64,000 nt of DNA from Bigelowiella natans CCMP2755 (taxonomy: Eukaryota; Cercozoa; Chlorarachniophyceae), in contig ADNK01003472.1 of assembly GCA_000320545.1 (NCBI GenBank), positions 1 through 64,000 on the forward strand. Direction: 5' to 3'. The position numbers and the translations under genes were made by a program. Position 1 is the stretch's first letter, and every line of letters starts with the position of its first letter. Positions 24,081-36,113 of the stretch are shown piece after piece. The notes under the pieces are model-generated. The model was not told the DNA's origin and ran no database searches. It saw nothing but the letters and a program-made list of their open reading frames with translations.

Positions 24081-27000
24081 ATGCCATCGGCAGGAGGAAG
24101 TAAAGAAGTTACTAACCAACCGCTATCATATCTCTCAAGCGCGAAAATTCGCATTGATCGATTTCATCCCTTCTCGTTGTCTCCTCCAAACGCTAGCGTA
24201 CCCAGCAGAGGGATTGATGCAGCAACCAAAGATGCGAAGAAGTCATCAGCAAAGTTGACATCTAGCAATCCCGATACCATAGCAAATATGTCCAAAATCT
24301 TCGACGTTGTTCCCAAATTCCCAGGGGCTACAAAATTTAGTGCTTTCTTGATTTCTTCAGAAATGTCCAAAAAGAAGAAGGTTTGTTTCGCGTATTAGTT
24401 TGTTTCCTTCCCCTATCCCTTTCTCGAGCCAATAACTCAATGTTGGCTTTGTCGGGTATTCTTCCCTCATGTGAATGTCGATATTTGTGATAAATAAGAA
24501 ATCTGGGGTAAAGCGCAAGCACAAATCATTACTCGTGAAGAAACCTCGTCACCCGAAGTATGAAAAGTGATATTTGATGCAAAACATTCGCTTCTTACGT
24601 CAAATTTATTCGTTGCAGAAAACCGAAAACTGCGTACAACTTCTTTCAAAGAAATGCCCAGGAAATACTCAGCAATGTACAATCATTATAATTTGGTTTT
24701 TACTTTAGGATTTATGATATCACATAAATATTGTACCCATTAATAGAAACTGTACAGCCAAGAAGCTGCGCGTAATATTGGCAAATGGTGGCGGAAGCTC
24801 TCCGTGAAAGAAAAATCGGTTAAATATTGCCTTCTTTCATGATATGATTGAATTTGGCAAGGATTTTTCAAGACTAAATTTCTTGTCCTCACATATTAGC
24901 CGTTTGAAAAGCTAGCTCGGGATGATCGTGATCGTTACAACAAGGAGAAGGCTCTTTATTTGCAATTCCTCCACGAGAAGGATGGTAGAGTAGCTTCCAA
25001 CCATCAACACCGAGAAGTTGCTACTGCTGATTCTCCTGCTTCTGCTATCGCTGCTTCTCCAATGCTCACCACTGAGAGCATAAAAGGCGAAAAATACATT
25101 AAGAGCGCTAATGATAACACGATGAGCATTGGTGTCCTCTGCAACAACTCTCAAGACCATCACTCAATGTACCTTCCCATCAGCCAACAGTCTCACTACT
25201 ACGACTACTACCCAAATCGCCTCCAGAATCCCTATCATCACCACCGGGCTGTAGGCTTTACAGTGACGGCACCGTCACCACAAAGGAATCTACTTCATGG
25301 CCAGCAGCAGAAGCAGCACTTACAACAGCGCCACCAACAGCTTCAGCTTCTTCATCATCATCATCATCACCATCATCATCCGAGTCGGTTGAAGCTGGAA
25401 GCACTTCTTGGTGAAGCAAGGGCACGAGCAATGATGCGTGCAGAGGAAGAGGCAAGGGCAAAGGCTCAAGCTCGCGCACATGTGGAAGCTCAAGCAATGG
25501 CCCGCAAGCAAAAATTGCTTCACACTATTCATAGCAACAACAGTTCCAGTAATAATATTCAAAATAGGATGGTGATGATGATATCTGATGCCAAGAAGAA
25601 GTTGAAGAATCTTAATGATAACGGTGAGGATGGAAGTGATAGTAAAGGAGTCTCTACAAGCTGCTGCTCCATGAATCGATCGGAGAATAGTAGTAGTATC
25701 AAGATGGAGTGGTGGAGGCCCAACACTTCTACCTCAAACTCTACTAACCGAATGAAAGAAGGAGTTTTAACTGGGATGATGACAACAAAGAAGGAGGGTG
25801 AAAAGAAGGAAGAAGAACAGAAGGAGGAGGAAAGTGGGCAGACTGTTGAACGTGCATGTACTAATACGGTGGTGGGTACTGAGAAGAGGAATCATAGAAT
25901 TCAACAACAGGGGAGACAACGAGAGGAGGTGGAGGAGGAGGGGGCACAAAAGCAACAAGATACTACTACAATCGAGAACAATGACAACCAAAAAAATGTG
26001 GTGCAACAAGAAGTTACAGCAGCAGCAGCAGCAGCTATCATGAAGAAGAAGAAGAAGAAGAAGAAGAAGAAGAAGAAAACGTGCAAAAGGAGTGTTTCAC
26101 ATACGTCACCAGGAGAAACACTAAGGGGGGGGAGAGGAGAGTTATCAGCACACGAAGAGGAGGGGGGGGGAGGAGTAAAGTATTCTATGAAAAGGAGTCA
26201 TCATCATCATCCAATTGCTACTGCGTCTTCTACTCTTAGCTCTCGGAAATCCACCAAATACAAGAGCAACAAGAAAAGGAAGAAGAAGACAAATAATAAT
26301 AACAATAATACGCAACAGAAGATCGAGAAGAAGCACAAGTCTACAGAAGACTCACCTTTCATTATTCCAAAGTTATTTCCAGTAGTAGTAACCCATGCTA
26401 CTGCTGGTACACCATTACCACCACCACCACCACCAGTAGCAGCAGCAGCAGCAGCAACAATCGGAAATCAGCAGCAAAATCAGCAGCAACAACAAGGAAA
26501 AACAGGATTTGCTAGTCTCCTTTCATTTTCTAGATATGGCATGCCGTCATTGGGAGAGGAGGGGGAGGAGGAGACCATGAGAAATAAGAATGTCGGCAAC
26601 AAGGGAAGTGGTGGTGCTGGTGGTGGTGGTGGCCTCAAAGACGACGATTACAGTAGTTATTTCAATGACGCTAAAGTATCACGGGTTAGTAGTGCTCATT
26701 GCGATGATGATGATGACGATGACGATCGAAGAAGAAAGAAAAGTGGCACACCATTAGTTCCTGCAGCTGCTAATAATGATTCGGAAGTTGTTCATGATAA
26801 TATAAATTCAGGGTTGGTAAATAAAATCAAAGGGCAGCAGTATCTTAGCAGTAACAATAATAAGGATGATGGTGCGTCCACAGAGCAACAACTCAACTTT
26901 CTTCGGAAAAGCAGCAGCAACGATAAACATGTCGTACTTGAACACCACGGTGACAACTTACATCATAATTCGCCTCCTGCTCAACCGTTCTCGTCATCGT

Positions 27001-27308
27001 CATCATCATCGTCAGTGTTTCCTCTTTATGAACAACTAGAGAAATTTGAGTTCCTTGACAACGAAGAGGAAATAGAACAAGATCCATACTCCTCAAAACT
27101 ACTCTTGTTTTCATCTTTTTCAAGGGATGGTGATGACCTTGATAACTATCATGAGGAGAAAGAAAAATTGACCTATACACCTACAGCAATCGGTGATGAC
27201 GAAGAAGACGATGATGATGGTGCTAATTACGATGGATCGTCCTTCTTTTTACGCTCATCAGCTGGTGATGAAGAGTACCACTCACTTACTGCGACAATTC
27301 TATCATGA
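24081..27308 (+). CDS. HMG-box protein with long low-complexity C-terminus
   Basis: Probable chromatin or DNA-bending protein. Five phase-consistent exons: 24081-24380, 24499-24557, 24619-24676, 24747-24818, 24900-27308 (stop TGA), about 965 residues. The HMG box begins about residue 120: KPKTAYNFFQRNAQEILSN (helix 1), then AARNIGKWWRKLSVKEKS (helix 2), then PFEKLARDDRDRY and KEKALYLQFLHEK (helix 3). It is split over three introns. A Lys/Arg-rich stretch just before it (KRKHKSLLVKK) may serve in nuclear import or DNA contact. The last 800 residues form one exon of His, Gln, Asn, Glu, Asp, Pro and Ser runs, including 12 Lys in a row near residue 545, probably disordered. A basic-ended segment in exon 1 (KFSAFLISSEMSKKKK) resembles a partial HMG helix 1. 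Confidence 0.9.
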
Positions 27309-27960
27309 TAAAGATACGCACGACAGCAGTGCTACTTTCTATTAAATTGCATCGATTGGTGCTCTATGAAAAAATTGTTATCATTATCTATGACGACGAC
27401 GATAAGGCCCAACCAAATATCTACTATTTTCCACACACAATGAGGTCTATGATGATCTTTTGAAGTAGCAGCCAAATAGCTACATTCCACACACCAATCT
27501 AACAACATATGTACAGTGTACCTACTACGACTACAGAGTCCATCATCATCACCATCATCGTCATCATCATCATCATCTTGTTATTATCATTATTGTCACC
27601 ACCTACGATGCAATATGATACTAATTGAATTATGACACAACTGATAATAATCACCATATCCAAACCTGAAGATATTCATGTGACACGATTTCATTGAATT
27701 TCTAGTTTATCTGTGAGTTGAGCAGAGTGTTGGCACTTAGCACATTATTATTATTTTTATTATTATTCTTGCAGCACATTCTGTGGTAGTAAGGAAGTAA
27801 GAAAGTAGTAGTATCCCAGTAGTCCTCCATTTGTAAATATTGGTACGGAGGACCAGGAAAATGTCATCATTTATTTAGAGCATCGTCAAAGCACTTCAAC
27901 AACTACTACTCTGGATTTATCACAGGGAATTTTGCTGCTGTCCCGTGCAAATAAACACAC

Positions 27961-28004
<44 letters not shown>

Positions 28005-28670
28005 GTATATAAACCCTTGACTAAGTATGTAAAGCCTTACATATCAGGGCCATTCACCAACCGTTTCTTGTATGGATAGAACAATTTGATTAAAATGTAT
28101 CTATCATATGAGCGAATATTTCCTTAAAAAAATTGTAAAAATATTAACACGGTGTACATGTCAGTCTTCCCACCCAGAAGTACAAAACAATGAATTATTC
28201 GGCCAGAGTGACATATTACACTGGATGGAATAATTAATGTGATGAATGCTTTTTTTCCATGGTGCCATATTTAAAGTTTAAAATAAAATTTGAACATGCA
28301 TCCCCATCTTATTGTTGCATAGCATGCGTGTTGTTACTTGGTGGCTAGGGATTCGACCAGCAATCTAGCAATGCAAACTTGCTAGCTTGATTATCTTGCA
28401 CTTTGGCGAGTATTATAGTGCACACCGCACTGTGTTCAAGATGCGAGTACGTACGTACACACACAGCCGTCATCATGTAGCTCGTGCATGTGCGTGCGCT
28501 GCAAGCTAGCAAGGCGGCTGCTTATGCTCTACTAGTCTAGCCACATTGCGCTAGCATGTGGACTCTCTTACTATGCGATATGCGATACGCTATCCATTTG
28601 TTACTTCCATTTGCACATCATTGCGATCATTCCAGCATTGGCTGTGTACGTGCTATAGCGTGTGATGCTG

Positions 28671-28703
<33 letters not shown>

Positions 28704-28851
28704 ATGACCATTGAAAAAATTTAATTCTTCATTACATCCGTCTCATATATATATATATGGGGTCCGCGAGTGGTAAATATATACGCACTCGTGCATTGCG
28801 CCTGTCGTTGCATGGTTTGCTGCTATACAGCTATATAGAAGACACAGTAAT

Positions 28852-28893
<42 letters not shown>

Positions 28894-29330
28894 CTAGATA
28901 TATATATATATATATATATATATCACATTACGTCGTATCTATTGTCCTGGCCTCGCATTCGGAGCTTGAAATACAATCCCACAGCTGCTGCAATTCATCA
29001 GTGTACAATTGGCGTGATGTAGCAGACTGTACTGTGTGCAATCATGTGTGGGTAAAATGATTTATACAGCGATCTAGACAGGGTTGCATAATGACAAATC
29101 TTTAGCGTGACACGCATCACGCATCTGCTCATCTGTAAGGTCCTGACTTAGTTTGTCGTACGTGATGCTAGCGAGCACACAGAGTATTACTTACTAACCC
29201 CCATTGCAAAGACCACCTCCCAGCCAACAAAATATTTTTTTGTAACTAAAAATCTTCGTCATCAAGCACGTCATCCTGAATGAGAAGAAGTTATCGTACA
29301 GGTCAATGTTTGTCCAAGATTTCTTTATTT
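27309..29330. other. Intergenic region with (TA)n arrays and anonymous island B
   Basis: No gene is seen. 27966-28004, 28675-28700 and 28893-28923 are TA arrays and 28856-28890 is a CA array. Between about 28280 and 29220 the DNA loses trinucleotide repeats and is rich in GCTAGC, GTGCGTGC and TGCA words, like the other islands. It may be an old transposon, but no terminal repeats or frames support a class. Confidence 0.5.
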
Positions 29331-30225
29331 TTAGGAAAAGACAAGCTGATCGACCTAACGTATGCAAGTGCTTTACTTATTACCTTTCGGACACTCTCAT
29401 AATGGTATTCTTGACTATTCTTTTCGCGAAGATACTGAAAGCAGCACCAACCACCGTCATACCATCAGCATCAGCATATATTTATAAATAGAACTTCTGA
29501 CCTACTTCGGATTAGTTGCACTATTTAAATCATCATTCTGTCCTCCCCCTTGAGCACTACTACTACTACTACTACTACTATACGAAGAATACTCTAAGCT
29601 AACCCCTGCAACTAACCTGATTAAACGCAGACGCTACTGCGGAAACTATGGCCCCAATAGGGTAACAAATGTGCTCTTGTTGCACAAGAGCTTCCCTTAA
29701 TTTGTTATATGGCTGATCTTCAACATCGAGCAAACCAAAAACTAGGCCTGTAAGAGAAAAAGAGAGCGTCACTTGAAGAAGGGGGAGGAGGAGGCAAGCA
29801 AAAGTAAATCTCAATGCAAAACAAGCAGCAAACTTAAAACTTGACAATCTACTTCACAATACCATCCTTACACCCTTATCACGAGGAGGCTGCTGCTGCA
29901 ACTACTACCACTACCACCACTACTACTACAAAGAGTGAAAAATGCTTGTAGTACCAAACAAAAATCCCAATACTGTAGCTGTTGCGACGATTAACAACAC
30001 CTAGATGTTGTAAAAGAAAACAAAAATGGGCTGTCTTACATTGATATTCTTTTCCGACATGATATCGGAGGATAACCTGCTCTTCGGTTTCAACTAAACA
30101 TGATATCGGAGGATAACCTGCTCTTCGGTTTCAACTAAACATGATATCGGAGGATAACCTGCTCTTCGGTTTCAACTAAAGCTTTCCCAGGGGTGGCCTG
30201 TGGTGATGGAGAAAAACACACACAT

Positions 30226-30260
<35 letters not shown>

Positions 30261-31319
30261 AATCATTAGCATCATTATTGCCATCTTATTATTGTTATCT
30301 CATATTACCCCGAACGATCCATAGCAGTAATTGACCAAATCAATAATCGAAAAAAGGAGCGCAAATGTCACAGCGATACCCAGAATTGAGTACAGAGGAA
30401 CCTGAAAGAGGGATATGAGCGGATTTTGATATAATGACGAATCATTATCCAATACAAAGTAGTTGCATAGTAGTAGTAGTAGTAGTAGTAGTAATAGTAG
30501 TAGTAGTAGCAGTAGGTGCATACCTTCGCTCCTCTGCTCATGTTAACCACCCAATTGCTTTCGAGGACAAAACAAAGGATGCCAGAAAACATTACCATTG
30601 CAGAAAATGTACCCAAAAGAATTGGTCGTGGATGCTCTCCTATTATGAAAGAAGAAGAGGAAATGTAACAAATTTATTTTTTACATATCAAGCTACAAAT
30701 TCTTCGTTCTCAACCCAATATAAACAACATTAATTGCTGATCTCGACAATTGCTTTCGCTTGCCCGTATCATCCATCATTTTGACAAGCTACATTGTTCT
30801 GCAATTACATTACCTGAATACACTCTGTACAGCATCCATGAGGATATAATCACGAATAAGACCCCGAAGTAAACGGCGAAGAATGCGTTCACGCTGTAAT
30901 AATACATACCACACCACATCCATAATCACAGTTACCACTCAGTGGAACAAGCCGCTTCTTTATATTCCATCATATACAACCACTGCGAAATCATGGCTAC
31001 ATTATTATCGCTACCTGATCTCAACCAGAGTGCAATTGACTGTGAATGAGATTATCACGCCAAGAAGCGCACCTACATGCAATGAAAGTCAATTCATTGA
31101 AACTAAACTTAGAAAGATCTCATAGGTTACCAATAAGAGCAGCAACAGCCATATTCAGCACCTAATGATTAAGATAGGAGGTAGAAAATGACGAATAAAA
31201 TAAGCCTCAAAATCTGGCAGCGACGTACATTACAAAAGTACCTGGGAATTCTCTAGGCCATCAATGCAAAGAGTCCGCTCTTCATCAGGACCATTGCTCG
31301 TCTTGCTAGCTCCAGGCAT
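29331..31319 (-). CDS. Multi-pass membrane protein (~245 aa), exon 7 interrupted by a 41-bp triplication
   Basis: Family not named with confidence. Exons in transcript order: 31242-31319 (start ATG), 31131-31161, 31015-31072, 30814-30893, 30524-30639, 30309-30401, 30040-30197, 29617-29747, 29384-29434, 29331-29354 (stop TAA). At least five hydrophobic segments are visible: NMAVAALIGALLGVIISFTV, FFAVYFGVLFVIISSW, ILLGTFSAMVMFSGILCFVL, PLYSILGIAVTFALLFSIID and CYPIGAIVSAVASAF. A conserved-looking LVFGLLDVED precedes the last. Exon 30040-30197 contains three copies of a 41-bp unit; as it stands the frame meets a stop inside it. Removing 82 bp (30077-30158) as an intron between two identical AG|GT junctions restores the frame exactly (158 minus 82 = 76 nt, the phase the next exon needs). 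Confidence 0.83.
30058..30180. repeat. Three tandem copies of a 41-bp exonic unit
   Basis: Copies at 30058-30098, 30099-30139 and 30140-30180 appear identical by eye. Read on the minus strand each unit starts TTTAGTTGAAACC and contains GAGCAG|GTTATC, so it carries both a possible 3' splice site and a possible 5' splice site. 41 is not a multiple of 3. Confidence 0.95.
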
Positions 31320-32279
31320 TGCTGCTCCACAAATTTGTTTGAGATGTCAGATAATGAGAAGTACATTATATTATAGGTGCCTCCTCCTCCTCCGCCTCCT
31401 CCTCCTCCTCCTCCTCCTCCTCATCATCATCATCATCATCATCGTATTACTCGTACCTTCTTGGGATGTTTGTTTGAATAATTCGATGTTAATGAGGAAT
31501 TAACATAAATGCCCTACATTTATCAAGAAAAAGGATCTACAATGCAAGACGCAATCAACTCTGGAATACCCATGAAGACGATTGGAAATGTCCTAGTTTT
31601 AGTTGTCGCAAGATAAAAATACCCATACACAGCACATACGAAGTAATACCAACAGCAACGTAGTCATTTCCGATCGCTTAAGACATGCTTTTAATCTACA
31701 TTTTGATAAAAAATGGTTGCATTTATGACAATGTCCTTCTGGAATCTACTACTGTCGCTACGACTTGCATTCTGAAACACCATGTCATACCAGCAAAGAA
31801 GACTAATTTTATTGAAGTGGGGGATAAAATAAACAGTGAGAAAACGCACAGATTTCATGTCGCATTGAAAAGATATTCGGCATTTTGGAGTAAATTAACT
31901 GGCAACTCTCAGATATATCTATGAAAGTAAGAATAGCAATTAAGGAGTATTTTCCCCTTTACAAGCCCTTTATTGTTGTCGTATTGAAATAGTAGAGGTT
32001 CACATGTATAAATTTGAATAATCTTATGCTATTTTTATCATCTGAAAAATTCTGTCTTCTGTCTGATCCTCTATCTGCACAGAAGCAGGATTCATCAGAC
32101 GAGACGGGTTACGGGCAACCGTCCCCACCCGAACCCGCCTAGACATAGCCTTACACCGGCACGTGTCTTACGTGTGTTTTGTGTTTGACTTTGTGCTTGT
32201 GCGTGGAACATTGTTCAAAGCAACCTCTATTTCTGGAAAATTTGGCACCGGTTCCCATCGTCCTTGCAGCGTTAGTATA
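31320..32279. other. Divergent intergenic region
   Basis: Lies between two divergently transcribed membrane-protein genes (starts at 31319 minus and 32280 plus), so it probably holds both promoters. It contains (CCT)n and (ATC)n arrays at 31381-31443. No further gene is supported; short frames at 31685-31924 are AT-rich and unmotivated. Confidence 0.5.
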
Positions 32280-33070
32280 ATGATGTCACTGAATTTGCGC
32301 TTCCACATTCCGGCGGCAATTCTTCTTCTGGCATCTTTGGCTCTCGCTATTACTACCCTGGTATTTCAAACAATAATCGAATCCGAGTCAGAAAACCGAC
32401 ACATGACTAGAAGTACCACCTATGTTCTTCAATTAGGTTGAGAGTGCATGGGCCTCAATCTCTTCATCCGAAGAGAACATGTTTACATTTGGACTTATTG
32501 GATATACTCACCAGGTATACTTGAATAGGTATGCATTGCGGTGGTTAGGCACGCCATGCATCACATTGAAATGTAACCACCACGTGATCACACCACAGTC
32601 GCACACGCGGACTTAACACACTACGAACGGATGTATTTATATGTGTGTTTGTGTGTTTAGGCGTGTGTTCTCTTGCAGAGAGGAGTGCATGTTGTGAGTT
32701 GTTGAGTTGGATGTTGTTCGTTTAAATTAGATCGGCGGTAGCTCAACATGGACAGCATACATCAAAGACGAAGATGCGCATTCCCTTCTTAAGGCTGGTT
32801 CAATACAGGTTGTTATTACTACATAGGAACTCCATATTTACTTACATCTTATTATCACATCAAGTAATGGTTATGATAATCTGTAGATTTGCCTTCTGGT
32901 GTTTGGAATGTCCTTAAATTTGCTTGGAATCTATGCGCTTCTTCAGCTTCTTGTAAGCATAATCAAAAGGAAGGGAAAGGGAGGAAGAAAACTTCAAGAA
33001 TGAACCAACAGACTTTTATAAATATGTTAACGTTTTATAACTCTCTCTCTCTTGTCCCCCCCCCCCCCCC

Positions 33071-33116
<46 letters not shown>

Positions 33117-35202
33117 CCTGCTTTCGACAGCGAAGAAATACAGAAGATAGTGGACGACAGCATTCATCAAATCGGAGATGCTGCCGCTGCTGCTGCCTAG
33201 GAGCATCCTCATCCTCATCGCTATCATATTCTTGCTCACTATCCTCATGGATGGCTATGGGGCCCTTCATTTCCTTGCTTGCTTGTACAAGCTTCGTTGC
33301 TGCAAGTAACACAAATAATATCTAGGAAATCTGAAGAATAGTAATGATTAAGAGAAATTAGAATCATGCAACTATTTACTATACTGTAAGGCAAAGCATA
33401 ATATAAAAACGTTCATTATCAAAATACGATTATGGTTATGATTTTGATGATCGATTTTTAATGTTATCATGTGAAAATATTTGTCTGACTAATGGACTTT
33501 TGTTTGTCTCTTCTTCTACCAACAACTATTTCCTCTTCGATCTTCCTTTATCACCCCCTTAGCTATCACCTGGCCACTTGTAGGAGTAGAAGCTACAGAA
33601 ATATTCTTCAAAAAAGCCCAGGATTCTCCTGCCAAGGTACTTCGTTTATTTATTGCCTCATTACAAGTTATTTCCTATTGGTAATTATTTCATCACCTGA
33701 CTATTCCTATCTCTTTCCATTATATAATAATTAATTAATGCAGGCCTCTCTTGGATGGTGCCATACGCTAGCAATACTTTCTGCCTTGTGCTCACTGGTA
33801 GTAAATAATTAATTTTATTGCTACTATCACCATGATGAAGACGAATAAAGTTGATGATATGAGAACAACACGCAACTACTTCGTCATCATGGCAGCCGAC
33901 ACAATGACATCACTTTACTTTCAGCTGTGGGTGCTCTCTTCTCACTAAAAGCACTTTATTGATATATTCTGTCAGGGCGGCGCAATTATATCCTTTTTTT
34001 TCCTCCGATTCGCCAAAACGCAACATCTTTCAGGAGGAACCACATCGATTTTCTACAAAAACGTCAACGAAGAAAAGTAATATGCGTATTGTGATTTTGT
34101 TTCAATAGCGGATGTTCGTTACATGTGACAGTAGGTACCCCCCCACCCCCCCCCACCCCTCTCTATCTTTCTCATACACACGCATGCACTGGTATATATT
34201 GTATAATTGACTTCCTCAATTCTTGCTGAACCTATTGAAGGTCTGGTGATGACTCCTTCGATGTAGAGGCATCTCTCGGCTCAATAGACGAGAATGAAGA
34301 GGTAGCTGCTAATGTTTGATGATGGCGGTATTTCAGAGAATTTCAATTTCCCTTTTTAACAATATAAATAAATATATATTAAATAAAAAATATGTATATG
34401 TGCACATCTATGTATTAATACCTGTTTTTAAACGACGGTAACAAAAACCCATTATGCTAACTAAAATGGATCATCATCCGCAGATGGATGGTAACAATTG
34501 TGATGACTCTCCACGTTCATCGCCTCACATATCCATGATGAGCAAGATCATTGCTAAGGTAGTTGTAGTAGTAGTAGTAGTAGTAGTTCCACTTCATTTT
34601 GTTTTTTAATAGAGTATTAGTATCAGCAATTTAGTAGTAAAACAGGGAATCTAAAGATAGACAAATAATATACTGCGGTGGTTGTGTGAGATGAGAAAGT
34701 GTCTATTTAATCTGATAAGCAACATTTCGACCAAGATGAAAACAAAACTACTCCAATATTAAATGATATTTCTTGGAATATAAGGGTTACCTGATGCTGT
34801 TATTAGGTCACAAAACCATTCAGAAAGCATCCTGTACCTCAGAGATATGATAAAGTCAAATTAGACAATAGCATGGAAATGCTGGAGTCACAGTCTGTAA
34901 AAAATCTCGCACGGGCTAGCTCTTCTTTTTCTTCTTCTTCTTCTAGCTGTAGACCTGCGGATGTGTTGAATCCATTTGCTACTCATACCGACCACAAGGT
35001 GGAAGACTATATACTGCAGCAAAAGAAGAAGAACAAGAGCAACAGTGATGGTAAAGAGGAGAACGGTGAAGATGACATTGGCGCTATCCCAGACAATGTG
35101 CACACGACATCGTCGTTAGGCTTAATAAGTCCGAAACAGGTCATTTCTGCGGTTATTGCCAACGGCGACTGGAGAGACGAGATATCTGAGGAAGACATTT
35201 AA
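32280..35202 (+). CDS. Multi-pass membrane protein (~417 aa) with cytosolic-type acidic/Ser tail
   Basis: Not assigned to a family. Eleven phase-consistent exons: 32280-32360, 32437-32514, 32731-32808, 32887-32952, 33116-33305, 33563-33636, 33744-33797, 33976-34076, 34241-34301, 34484-34558, 34807-35202 (stop TAA). Hydrophobic segments: IPAAILLLASLALAITTL at the N-terminus, ICLLVFGMSLNLLGIYALLQ, WMAMGPFISLLACTSFVAA, a weaker one in LGWCHTLAILSALCSL, and GGAIISFFFL. This suggests about four or five passes. A Cys/Arg-rich, Ser-rich loop (exon 33116-33305) lies between the second and third. The C-terminal 180 residues are polar, with Ser, Lys and Glu/Asp runs. The ATG at 32280 was chosen because a hydrophobic leader follows at once; 32283 is equally possible. 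The frame is open upstream to 32163. Confidence 0.78.
33058..33115 (+). repeat. (C)n(CT)n tract forming a polypyrimidine tract
   Basis: About 23 C followed by about 16 CT units ends exactly at the CAG acceptor of exon 33116-33305. The microsatellite itself is the polypyrimidine tract of this intron. Confidence 0.9.
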
Positions 35203-36113
35203 AATCAAATAGGAAAATCACTTGTGTGGTAGTTTGCTTGCGACATGGTGCGTTCGCCATTCAAACGTGGCTGTATGCGGTGATGACCACGAGCTAGCTA
35301 GCCACGTCAGCTATCACTCAAATGTTCAACGATCTCATAAAAAAGCGGGAATTTACATCTGTTTCTGGTTAACATTTCTTGAGAATGCTACGTTGTTTCG
35401 TCTAGTTCGAACATCGTTTTTGGCCACGAACCGTCGCAGCAACGGCAACTGTGCTAGTTCGCACATCGCATGAAAATGTCTTGCATTGTAGGCACAATGT
35501 TGCACCATCAGATGACGCGATCATTTTTCACTTACTTGTACATCTAGATGTTGCAACTGGGCTTCCGTGCACTTGCAGACGACTAGACAAACGATCATGC
35601 TGACATCGGTGTTGACGAAACGAACCATTGATCGACCGGCCCACGCGCCCATCAGCAATGTTTCATGCGTGCACACATCTAGACATGCAGAGCAGCACGA
35701 GCATCGCGCATGCATGCATGACTGCGAGGCAACTTGCGTCTGGACATCACTAGAACGTGCTGGTTTGGTGTGTTGAACGTGAAACACGCGTGGCGACGTG
35801 CACACGATCGACAGAAGCGCACGGGCAGGATCCATGCAAGAATTTCAGAAAGGTGCAGCAGGAGGGATCATCAGAAGTGCTCTCCAGGCGAGGACGACAT
35901 TGCTCAGGTTTGCCTCGCTCGCAGCTCGCTGCGCTCGTTGCTCACTCGGCAAATCTCCGGCTCTGTCGCCATTGTTGCCATGCTGTCCCAGCCTGCAAAG
36001 GTGATGCGATTTCCAGATGTTGCATGTTTTGGCGCCAACAGCATTGCAAAATTGCCTGAGTGTGATCAGATTTCCCACGCCCCGGTCGTTTCAGTCCTAG
36101 GCGCCATCACTGG
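35203..36113. other. Start of anonymous island C
   Basis: CpG-richer, microsatellite-free DNA with ATGCATGCATG and GCTAGCTAGC words. Overlapping frames on both strands lack recognisable domains. It is contiguous with the decayed retroelement downstream and is probably its 5' non-coding part or another repeat. Confidence 0.4.

Noticed and set aside
24164-24370. Minus-strand 68-codon frame (DISEEIKKALNFVAPGNLG)
   Set aside because: It looks coding, but the plus strand joins in phase to the HMG box across four introns, which is stronger evidence.
25258-26086. Minus-strand frames opposite the HMG-box last exon
   Set aside because: Shadows of the long plus-strand low-complexity exon.
30058-30180. 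CRISPR-like array
   Set aside because: Direct tandem copies with no spacers, located inside a eukaryotic exon.
33112-33312. Minus-strand 66-codon acidic frame
   Set aside because: The plus-strand exon 33116-33305 is phase-linked to both neighbours of the membrane-protein gene.
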